Shown piece after piece: positions 1 to 5,624 of a stretch of 6,467 nucleotides of DNA. This stretch comes from Odoribacter sp. UBA944 (GTDB lineage: Bacteria; Bacteroidota; Bacteroidia; Bacteroidales; Marinifilaceae). Under the pieces are notes generated by a model. The model was not told where the DNA came from, searched no databases, and saw only the letters and a program-made list of their open reading frames with translations. Position 1 is the first letter of the stretch. Every line of letters starts with the position of its first letter. Made by a program: the position numbers and the translations under genes. The DNA lies in contig DBDA01000034.1 in NCBI GenBank assembly GCA_002293375.1, positions 21,455 to 27,921 on the forward strand. Reading direction: 5' to 3'.

Positions 1-2162
1 CCCTGACACTCTTCGCAACGTCCGCCCGGAACATTGAACGAAAAGTGGGAGGGCTTGAATCCCTGTGCTTTGGCCAATTTTTCGTCGGCAAACAACTTCC
101 GGATATCGTCCCAGGCTTTCAGGTAGGTCACCGGATTGGAACGGGAGGATTTTCCGATGGGGTTTTGGTCGATGAACTCTACACCTGACAGATCGGAGAG
201 GTCGCCCAACAGTTTATCGTAACTGCCGGTGCGATCGAAATGCTCGCCGTACTGTTTTTGCAAAGCCGGTACCAACAGGGTTTTGACCAATGTGCTTTTT
301 CCTGATCCGCTTACGCCGGTAATGGCGGTCATCACACCCAAGGGAATGTCCACCATTATATTTTTCAGGTTGTTTTCCGTCGCTCCGGTAAGGGTGATCT
401 TTCGGGAAGAGGTTCGCCTGCGGGAAGGGAGTTCGATCTGTTTTTTTCCGTATAGATAAGCAGAAGTAAGCGTGTCGGCCGATTTCAATTGCTCCAGAGT
501 GCCCTGAAAAACAATCTCTCCGCCCAATTGTCCGGCCAACGGACCGACATCGATGATCTCATCGGCCGCCCGGATCATATCTTCGTCGTGCTCCACTACG
601 GCCACCGTATTGCCCAGCTCTTTCAGGCGCTTCAACACACGAACCAATTGTTCGGTGTCCCGGGAGTGTAAACCGATGCTTGGTTCGTCCAAAATATAGA
701 GCGATCCGACCAAGGCCGAACCGAGGGAAGTAGCTAAGTTGATCCGTTGGGACTCTCCGCCGGAGAGGGTAGAGGAGAGGCGGTTGAGGGTCAGGTAGCC
801 CAATCCGACTTCCATCAAAAAATCGAGACGGTTCCAGATATCCGGAAGGATCCGTTCTGCAATTTGCTGCTGCCGGCCGGTGAGCCGGATATTCCGGAAA
901 AAAAGCTGCAACTCGCTGATCGGCATATCTACCAATTCGGTGATGGATTTACCGCCGACCAGTACCCAAGAGGCTTCCGGTTTCAGGCGTGTTCCCCGGC
1001 AATCCGGACAGGTTGTTTTACCCGTATACCTGGCAATCATTACCCGGTTCTGGATTTTGTACCGTTGGGATTCCAACCAAGCAAAAAAGTCGTAAATTCC
1101 TTTGAACCAATGAGAACCGTGCCACAACATCTCTTTCTGTGCAGCAGTCAGTTCGTAATAGGGGGTGTGGACCGGAAAACCGGCTTTGTGTGCACTCCGC
1201 ACCAACCACTGTTTCCATTCCCCCATGATTTCTCCGCGCCAGCAGACAACACAGTCTTCGTATACGCTCAAGGCCTGGTTCGGGACAACTAAATTTTCGT
1301 CGATCCCCAGTATTCTTCCATACCCTTCGCACCGGGGACAAGCGCCGATCGGGGAGTTGAAACTGAACATGTTGACGGAAGGCACCTGAAAGGTGATACC
1401 GTCCGCTTCGAAACGGTTGGAGAAGGTGCGGACCGTGTCGGCCGTTTCGATCAAGCAGGTGCCACCTCCCTCGTACAGCGCCGTCTCTACCGCATCCGAA
1501 ATCCGGGAGACGGTGTCTTTTTCGTTATTGACGGAGATCCGGTCGATCACCAGGCTGATCTCCTCTCCTCCGGACGACAACTCTATTTGTTGTTCCAACA
1601 ACTCTTCTATCCGGCGGTATTCGTTTTGGTATTTGACGCGGGAAAATCCCTGTGTCAGCAGTAGTAACAAACCGCCCGGTTCGAGCAGGCGGGGCGGGCG
1701 AGCCAAGATTATTGTACTTACCCCCTGATTATTTTCTAAAACATAACGGGTAATGTCGTCCGTCGTGTCCCGTTTCACCTCCTTTCCCGAAACCGGGGAG
1801 AACGTTTGGCCGGCCCGGGCGTACAACAATTTCAGGTAATCATATATCTCGGTGGAAGTCCCGACGGTGGAGCGTGGATTGGATGTATTGACTTTCTGTT
1901 CGATAGCGACGGCAGGAGGGATCCCTTTGATGTAGTCGCATTCTGGTTTGTTCAGACGTCCTAAGAACTGCCGGGCGTATGCCGATAAACTCTCCACGTA
2001 TCTTCGTTGCCCTTCTGCATACAGTGTGTCAAACGCCAGAGAAGATTTTCCGCTCCCCGAAACTCCGGTGATCACAATCAAGTTATTCAGATCGATGTTC
2101 AGATCAATGTTTTTCAGATTGTGTACCCGCACTCCCTTCAGTTCTATCTTTTGTTTTCCCAT
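1..2162 (-). CDS. uvrA: UvrA, excinuclease ABC subunit A (3' end outside window)
   Basis: Damage-recognition ATPase of nucleotide excision repair; as a dimer it loads UvrB at DNA lesions in the cytoplasm. About 720 residues are visible without a stop or frameshift; typical UvrA has about 940, so roughly 220 C-terminal residues lie beyond base 1. Visible in order: first Walker A GVSGSGKS at 33-40 (K39); the conserved stretch SLSAYARQFLGRL just after it; half a zinc module CPRC at 275-278; ABC signature LSGGE at 466-470; Walker B ILDEP with D492/E493; second Walker A GVSGSGKS at 616-623 (K622). The window ends inside the C-terminal zinc finger, after its first pair C716/C719. The full-length spacing between Walker A and the signature indicates a UvrA1-type protein that keeps the UvrB-binding region. 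The ATG at 2162 fits because the N-terminus MGKQKIELKGVRVHNLKN aligns with the start of E. coli UvrA. No Shine-Dalgarno is present. The first cysteine pair of zinc finger 1 is missing. Confidence 0.97.
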   Translation of the reverse strand, partial: MGKQKIELKGVRVHNLKNIDLNIDLNNLIVITGVSGSGKSSLAFDTLYAEGQRRYVESLSAYARQFLGRLNKPECDYIKGIPPAVAIEQKVNTSNPRSTVGTSTEIYDYLKLLYARAGQTFSPVSGKEVKRDTTDDITRYVLENNQGVSTIILARPPRLLEPGGLLLLLTQGFSRVKYQNEYRRIEELLEQQIELSSGGEEISLVIDRISVNNEKDTVSRISDAVETALYEGGGTCLIETADTVRTFSNRFEADGITFQVPSVNMFSFNSPIGACPRCEGYGRILGIDENLVVPNQALSVYEDCVVCWRGEIMGEWKQWLVRSAHKAGFPVHTPYYELTAAQKEMLWHGSHWFKGIYDFFAWLESQRYKIQNRVMIARYTGKTTCPDCRGTRLKPEASWVLVGGKSITELVDMPISELQLFFRNIRLTGRQQQIAERILPDIWNRLDFLMEVGLGYLTLNRLSSTLSGGESQRINLATSLGSALVGSLYILDEPSIGLHSRDTEQLVRVLKRLKELGNTVAVVEHDEDMIRAADEIIDVGPLAGQLGGEIVFQGTLEQLKSADTLTSAYLYGKKQIELPSRRRTSSRKITLTGATENNLKNIMVDIPLGVMTAITGVSGSGKSTLVKTLLVPALQKQYGEHFDRTGSYDKLLGDLSDLSGVEFIDQNPIGKSSRSNPVTYLKAWDDIRKLFADEKLAKAQGFKPSHFSFNVPGGRCEECQ

Positions 2163-2168
2163 ATTTTG

Positions 2169-2176
2169 CAAAGATA
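2169..2176 (-). promoter_or_regulatory. uvrA promoter, -7 box TATCTTTG
   Basis: On the minus strand these bases read TATCTTTG, a perfect match to the Bacteroidota -7 consensus TAnnTTTG. The box ends only 6 nt before the uvrA ATG at 2162, which places the predicted transcription start at or next to the start codon. I see no good TTTG at the -33 position (around 2195-2200), so this is a one-element match. It lies downstream of the terminator that closes the ribosomal protein operon, which is where an independent uvrA promoter is expected. Confidence 0.6.
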
Positions 2177-2267
2177 TATCTTTTTTTCCACCGTCGCTCT
2201 CGTCTGCTGATCTGAGGAAGCGTTTTTTGCTTTCGAAAACAGCAGGCCGGAGTTTTTTCGTTTGGGA

Positions 2268-2302
2268 ACTAAAAAAGCGCTCCGGAAAGGAGCGCCTTTA
2301 GT
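2268..2302 (-). terminator. Intrinsic terminator of rpsF-rpsR-rplI
   Basis: A perfect 7-bp GC-rich stem, GCGCTCC at 2277-2283 pairing with GGAGCGC at 2289-2295, encloses a 5-nt loop. On the minus strand it is followed directly by six T (2276-2271). An outer arm ACTAAA/TTTAGT (2268-2273 with 2297-2302) can extend the stem across a small internal mismatch. It begins 22 nt after the rplI stop codon and lies about 100 bp before uvrA, so it separates the two transcription units. The plus strand lacks a T-run after the stem, so the terminator acts in one direction only. Confidence 0.88.
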
Positions 2303-2323
2303 ATTGGAATCAAATCCGCAGAT

Positions 2324-2764
2324 CTATTCGGAAACAACCTCAAATTCCACATTTACTTTTACATCCCGATGCAGTTTGATCACAGCCGTGTGTGTACCCA
2401 CCTCTTTGATCTCTTTCAATGCAATTTTTTTGCGGTCAATCTCGAATCCTTGAGCCTGTAACGCTTCGGAAACCATGATGTTGTTCACAGAACCGAAGAT
2501 CTTTCCGGAACTGCTGGTTTTGGCTCCTATGGTCAGTTTCAGGTTTTCCAATTTGGTTGCCAGTTCCTGTGCCTCTGCCTTCAGCTTAGCCTCTTTGTGG
2601 GCGCGCTGTTTGATATTTTCCGCCACTACTTTTTTGGCCGATTCGGTCGCCAAAATGGCATATCCCTGAGGAATAAGGTAGTTCCGTCCGTAACCGGGTT
2701 TCACATTGATGATATCGTCTTTGTGCCCTAAGTTGGCCAGATCGGTTAATAAGATAACTTGCAT
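2324..2764 (-). CDS. rplI: 50S ribosomal protein bL9
   Basis: Large-subunit protein that binds 23S rRNA through its N-terminal domain and reaches out through a long helix; it affects frame maintenance and ribosome spacing. The 146-residue product has the family's usual length and layout. The N-terminal domain starts MQVILLTDLANLGHKDDIINVKPGYGRNYLIPQGYA, with the hallmark GYGRNYLIP near residues 24-32. A charged Lys/Glu/Ala-rich helix follows at about 42-75, then a C-terminal domain containing GKIFGSVNN and ending in FEVVSE. It is the last gene of the rpsF-rpsR-rplI operon, 18 nt after rpsR. That spacer is purine-rich and carries a strong Shine-Dalgarno sequence, which is unusual for this phylum. 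An intrinsic terminator follows the stop codon. Confidence 0.98.
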   Translation of the reverse strand: MQVILLTDLANLGHKDDIINVKPGYGRNYLIPQGYAILATESAKKVVAENIKQRAHKEAKLKAEAQELATKLENLKLTIGAKTSSSGKIFGSVNNIMVSEALQAQGFEIDRKKIALKEIKEVGTHTAVIKLHRDVKVNVEFEVVSE

Positions 2765-2769
2765 TTTTT

Positions 2770-2776
2770 CCTCCTT
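2770..2776 (-). promoter_or_regulatory. Strong Shine-Dalgarno of rplI (AAGGAGG)
   Basis: On the minus strand these bases read AAGGAGG, a perfect complement to the 16S rRNA anti-Shine-Dalgarno core, 5 nt before the rplI ATG. It is preceded by AAGG, giving the run AAGGAAGGAGG. Bacteroidota genes usually lack this element, and the neighbouring rpsF, mltG, NdpA-like and uvrA genes do lack it, so it is notable here. Confidence 0.85.
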
Positions 2777-2782
2777 CCTTAA

Positions 2783-3052
2783 TTATTTCATCAAATCGGT
2801 TACATAGGGCAGCAAAGCCAGGTGTCTGGCCCTTTTTACCGCCGTAGCTACTTTCCGCTGATATTTCAGCGAGGTTCCGGTGATTCTTCTGGGCAGTATT
2901 TTCCCTTGTTCATTCAGAAATTTCTTCAGGAATTCCGGGTCTTTATAGTCGATGAATTTGATCCGGCTTTTCAGAAAGCGGCAATACTTTTTCTTTCTGA
3001 TCTCTACAGAAGGCGGAGTTAAATATCTGATTTCACTTTCGTTCTGTGCCAT
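2783..3052 (-). CDS. rpsR: 30S ribosomal protein bS18
   Basis: Small-subunit protein that pairs with bS6 on the 30S platform near the 3' end of 16S rRNA. The 89-residue product shows the family core: KKKYCRFLKSRIKFIDYKDP at about 20-39, then LNEQGKILPRRITGTSLKYQRKVATAVKRARHLALLPYV to near the C-terminus. Only one cysteine (C24) remains in the region where many bS18 proteins carry more. The gene starts 3 nt after the rpsF stop codon. Its Shine-Dalgarno lies within the last codons of rpsF, so translation is probably coupled. In Flavobacterium ribosomes bS18, bS6 and bS21 form the pocket that hides the anti-Shine-Dalgarno tail, which makes a strong Shine-Dalgarno on this gene of regulatory interest. 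Confidence 0.98.
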   Translation of the reverse strand: MAQNESEIRYLTPPSVEIRKKKYCRFLKSRIKFIDYKDPEFLKKFLNEQGKILPRRITGTSLKYQRKVATAVKRARHLALLPYVTDLMK

Positions 3053-3055
3053 GGC

Positions 3056-3403
3056 TTAGTCCTCCTTTTTTGCTTGGTTCTTACTTCTTCTCTTTAAGGC
3101 ATACTCGTATGCATACTTGTCCAATCTGAAGGTGAGGAAACGGATCACCCGTTCGTCCCGGCGGTAAGTCGTTTCCAACTTGTCCACCAATGCACCTTCT
3201 GCTTCGAATTGGAGCAGATGGTAAAATCCGGTCGTCTTTTTCTGGATCGGATAAGCCAATTTGCGAAGGCCCCAAGCCTCCTCGTGTTCAATCCGGCCGC
3301 CGTTTTCCGTGATGGCCTGCTTGAACTTTTCTACCGCTTCCTTTATCTGTACATCAGATAAAACGGGAGTTGTAATGAAAACGGTCTCGTAATGGTTCAA
3401 CAT
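3056..3403 (-). CDS. rpsF: 30S ribosomal protein bS6
   Basis: Small-subunit protein that binds 16S rRNA as a heterodimer with bS18. The product is 115 residues, normal for the family. It begins MLNHYETVFITTPVLSD, with the usual short opening strand, and contains WGLRKLAYPI near 44-53 and RRDERVIRFLT near 80-90. It ends in a charged Lys/Arg-rich tail. The ATG at 3403 is chosen because the family homology starts there. A longer in-frame reading from a TTG at 3472 would begin upstream of the promoter -7 box and adds residues unlike bS6. It is the first gene of the operon with rpsR and rplI. Its leader is AT-rich, about 34 nt long by promoter prediction, and lacks a Shine-Dalgarno. The last codons encode KKED and double as the rpsR ribosome binding site. 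Confidence 0.97.
   Translation of the reverse strand: MLNHYETVFITTPVLSDVQIKEAVEKFKQAITENGGRIEHEEAWGLRKLAYPIQKKTTGFYHLLQFEAEGALVDKLETTYRRDERVIRFLTFRLDKYAYEYALKRRSKNQAKKED
3061..3067 (-). promoter_or_regulatory. Strong Shine-Dalgarno of rpsR (AAGGAGG)
   Basis: On the minus strand these bases read AAGGAGG and sit 8 nt before the rpsR ATG, close to ideal spacing. They fall inside the final coding codons of rpsF (Lys-Lys-Glu-Asp), so the site is exposed to ribosomes finishing rpsF. A perfect site is unusual for the phylum. Confidence 0.87.
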
Positions 3404-3443
3404 ACTAAAATGGATTATTGGTAATAAAATAAATTTGACCGCG

Positions 3444-3473
3444 CAAAGATACTCTTTTTGAGGAAACAGCAAA
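3444..3473 (-). promoter_or_regulatory. Promoter of rpsF-rpsR-rplI (Bacteroidota -33/-7 type)
   Basis: On the minus strand TTTG (3473-3470) is followed after 18 nt by TATCTTTG (3451-3444). This matches the Bacteroidota primary sigma factor pattern of TTTG at -33 and TAnnTTTG at -7. The predicted start of transcription is near 3437, giving a leader of about 34 nt before the rpsF ATG. The position, just upstream of the first gene of a highly expressed operon and downstream of mltG, supports the call. Confidence 0.8.
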
Positions 3474-3491
3474 AATTATTTTCGTGAAAAT
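3471..3491 (-). terminator. Possible weak terminator after mltG
   Basis: On the minus strand a short AT-rich inverted repeat, ATTTTC/GAAAAT (3491-3486 with 3483-3478), is followed by AA and five T (3475-3471). It begins 32 nt after the mltG stop codon. The stem is only 5-6 bp and has almost no GC pairs, so it would be weak. It also overlaps the -33 element of the rpsF promoter. Read-through from mltG into rpsF is possible. Confidence 0.25.
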
Positions 3492-3522
3492 CAGCGAGTC
3501 TGTTTAAATTTTGCAACTGAAA

Positions 3523-4545
3523 TCATTTGTAAATGTTGCGACGGTTTAGCTCCGCGTGGTAACGGGCGGCATATTCGTTGTGCTGTTTCAATGTTTTGGA
3601 AAAGCGATGTCTACCAGAAAAATCACTGTCCGCACAGAAGAAAATGTAGTCGTGCCGGGCGTAATTCAGCACCGCATCCATCGCTACCGGAGAAGGCATC
3701 CGCACCGGGCCGGGCGGTAATCCTTTGTGTTTGTAGGTATTATACGGCGAATCAACCGCTATATGTGAGTGCAGGACCCGACGGATGGTGAAATCGTTCA
3801 GGGCGAACTTCAACGTCGGACAGGCTTCCAGGAACATGCCTTGTTTCAATCGGTTCATGTAAACGCCGGCGATCAGCGAGTACTCCTCTTCCGCGATCGT
3901 CTCTTCTTCCACAATGGAAGCGAGAATGGAGACATCTATGGAAGAAAGGCCTGCTTTGCGTGCCTGCTCCGTCCGTTTGCTGTTCCAAAAAACGCGGTAT
4001 TCCATTGCCATCCGCCGGATCAACTCCTCCGGAGAGAGGCTCCAATACACTTGATAGGTGTTGGGAATAAACAGGACGATAACATTTTCCGGCCTAAAAC
4101 CAAGTTCCCGTTGCAGTTCCGGATTCCGGACCGTGTGCAGAAAATCGGTGGAGTCTATGTCCAATTGGCGGGATATGATCCCGGCCATCTGTTCCAGCGT
4201 CCGCACGTTGTTAAAGGTCAGGTGGACGGCCAACTGGTTCCCGGAGCGAAACTGGTTGACGATTGCATTGTTGTTCATCCCGTTTTCAATACGGTAACAA
4301 CCGGGTCTCACCTTGCCGGAGTACCGTTTGAGTTTCGCTGTCCAGCGAAGGGTAGTACTACTTTTTACATACGATCGGCTTTGCAGGGAATCCAGCACGG
4401 TTTCGAACGAATCGCCTTCCCGGACATAGATCAATCCATCATCGTCTACCTTCATATTGGGGGAAAGAATGACATAGTATCCGACTGCAATAACACCTGC
4501 CGCCAAAACGGCCGCAACCACCAAAATTCTCAGGGTCCACTTCAT
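3523..4545 (-). CDS. mltG: Endolytic murein transglycosylase MltG (YceG-like)
   Basis: Inner-membrane lytic transglycosylase that cleaves nascent peptidoglycan glycan strands within the chain and so helps set their length. The product is 340 residues. It has a short basic N-terminus, one transmembrane segment at about 6-28, then a periplasmic LysM-like region near 36-100 (VREGDSFETVLDSL). The catalytic YceG domain follows: FIPNTYQVYW near 159-168; the family active-site motif IVEEET at 211-216, which contains the catalytic glutamate; GVYMNRLKQGM at 227-237; and the substrate-binding loop SPYNTYKHKGLPPGPV at 266-281. It ends with HRFSKTLKQHNEY, comparable to the usual HxFxxTxxxHN end motif. 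The family motif DPT reads CPT here (C242). The gene lies 28 nt after the NdpA-like gene and has no Shine-Dalgarno. An out-of-frame ATG sits 4 nt upstream of the chosen start. Confidence 0.95.
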   Translation of the reverse strand: MKWTLRILVVAAVLAAGVIAVGYYVILSPNMKVDDDGLIYVREGDSFETVLDSLQSRSYVKSSTTLRWTAKLKRYSGKVRPGCYRIENGMNNNAIVNQFRSGNQLAVHLTFNNVRTLEQMAGIISRQLDIDSTDFLHTVRNPELQRELGFRPENVIVLFIPNTYQVYWSLSPEELIRRMAMEYRVFWNSKRTEQARKAGLSSIDVSILASIVEEETIAEEEYSLIAGVYMNRLKQGMFLEACPTLKFALNDFTIRRVLHSHIAVDSPYNTYKHKGLPPGPVRMPSPVAMDAVLNYARHDYIFFCADSDFSGRHRFSKTLKQHNEYAARYHAELNRRNIYK

Positions 4546-4573
4546 GCATTGTCTTTATTTCGGTATTCCCGGC

Positions 4574-5623
4574 TTACTCTTCATCCCGGAAATACAGTTT
4601 GTAATAGTTCATATCCCGGGCCGTATCGTATCCCTTTTCGATGTATTTCCGCTGTCCGTGAATGTATACGTGAAAATTTTTATCCAATTTCAGAACGTGG
4701 CGGAAGTACCGCTTTTCGTCCTTTACGGCATAATCCGAAACTGGAAAATCGTTGCTCAGGGGAATCTCCTTCTCCTGTTCGTATTGTTGCCGGAAGTCTT
4801 CGAAAGCGCGGATGACCTCCGGCTCCCGTACCACCTCTTCTTTAAAACGCTCTTCGGAAAAGGTCTCCGCCTCCTTGAAAAAGCCGATGGAACGGTTTAG
4901 CATATCGATCTGATCTGCCATTGGTACATCGTTCTCTTTGTTATACACCTCCCGGACAAACTCCTTGCACAGGTTCAGGTAGCTGCTGGTCTGAAAATAG
5001 CTGTCGTCGTATGCCGCTTCCAGGCCCAGAAAATCCTGCACCCAGTACAGTGCTTCCTTGCCGTTGGTCTTGTCCAAAACAGATACCTTGTAACCGACCT
5101 CCTCCTGTACGTTGAAGATCAGGCAGGCCTTGTCCAATTTCCGGATGTTGATCCCGGATTCGCTCTCCAAACGGTAGCTGTTCTGTTGCAGAATGACTCG
5201 CAGAAAGGTGTCTCGGCTTTCGGATTTAAAGATACCCACCGCATCACAGGCTCCCTCTTCCACGTGGCAGCCGCGGAACAGCACCACATATAACTCTCCT
5301 TCCTTGATATTCGGGTTGTTAGATTGTTCGTAGAGGTGCTCCGCAATCTCCAGCGAATGGCGGTAAAATTCCCCGCTTTCCGCAAAGATCTGGGAAACGG
5401 AAGCGTAGACTGGGTTGTTGAACAGTTCCCTGGCATAAGGAGAAAAGTGATAAAAGGCATCTTTCTTGAAAGCCGAAAGAAAATAACTCTTTAAAAGGGC
5501 TGTCACATCCGGGTCATCCGGCAGGAAACAAGCGTCCGAAAGGGTCAATGCCCCACCTTCGTATTTATTGCCGATCTTGTGGATGACAATGGTTTCTATG
5601 GTACAGTGTTCAAAATCGATCAT
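4574..5623 (-). CDS. Nucleoid-associated protein, NdpA/YejK (NA37) family
   Basis: A 349-residue soluble protein with no signal peptide or membrane segment. It resembles the NA37 family (E. coli YejK, also called NdpA), which co-purifies with the nucleoid; its precise role is not established. Recognisable family stretches are the opening MIDFEHCTIETIVIHKIGNK, the region HLYEQSNNPNIKEGELYVVLF (about 95-115), AVGIFKSESRDTFLRV (about 127-142) and a C-terminal segment rich in Lys, Tyr and Phe. The length matches the Bacteroidota members I know. The ATG at 5623 lies 1 nt after the stop of the DUF3078 gene (TGA-T-ATG), suggesting translational coupling or re-initiation, and mltG follows 28 nt downstream. 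The family call rests on recalled similarity. DNA binding by this protein is inferred, not shown by a motif. Confidence 0.85.
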   Translation of the reverse strand: MIDFEHCTIETIVIHKIGNKYEGGALTLSDACFLPDDPDVTALLKSYFLSAFKKDAFYHFSPYARELFNNPVYASVSQIFAESGEFYRHSLEIAEHLYEQSNNPNIKEGELYVVLFRGCHVEEGACDAVGIFKSESRDTFLRVILQQNSYRLESESGINIRKLDKACLIFNVQEEVGYKVSVLDKTNGKEALYWVQDFLGLEAAYDDSYFQTSSYLNLCKEFVREVYNKENDVPMADQIDMLNRSIGFFKEAETFSEERFKEEVVREPEVIRAFEDFRQQYEQEKEIPLSNDFPVSDYAVKDEKRYFRHVLKLDKNFHVYIHGQRKYIEKGYDTARDMNYYKLYFRDEE

Positions 5624-5624
5624 A

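Noticed and set aside
747..1292. A 181-codon plus-strand open reading frame opposite uvrA
   Set aside because: It lies wholly antisense to conserved UvrA coding sequence, and its translation has no domain-like pattern.
2216..2265. Near-palindrome GCTTTCGAAAAC and repeated T-runs between the terminator and uvrA
   Set aside because: The inverted repeat has no loop and no adjacent T-run suited to termination, and I could not tie it to a known operator. It looks like AT-rich spacer.
3404..3440. A bS6:bS18-binding RNA leader upstream of rpsF
   Set aside because: Such leaders are known in other bacteria, but this predicted leader is short and AT-rich. I see no stable stem with the expected CCG-containing bulge. 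A covariance-model search of the region would be decisive.
3404..3472. N-terminal extension of rpsF from a TTG start
   Set aside because: The extra 23 residues are unlike bS6, and the TTG lies upstream of the predicted transcription start.
3769..4815. A 348-codon open reading frame on the plus strand, opposite mltG and the NdpA-like gene
   Set aside because: It runs antisense across two well-supported genes and their junction, shows no recognisable family features, and has no Bacteroidota promoter box before it that I can see. Its openness is best explained by codon bias of the minus-strand genes.
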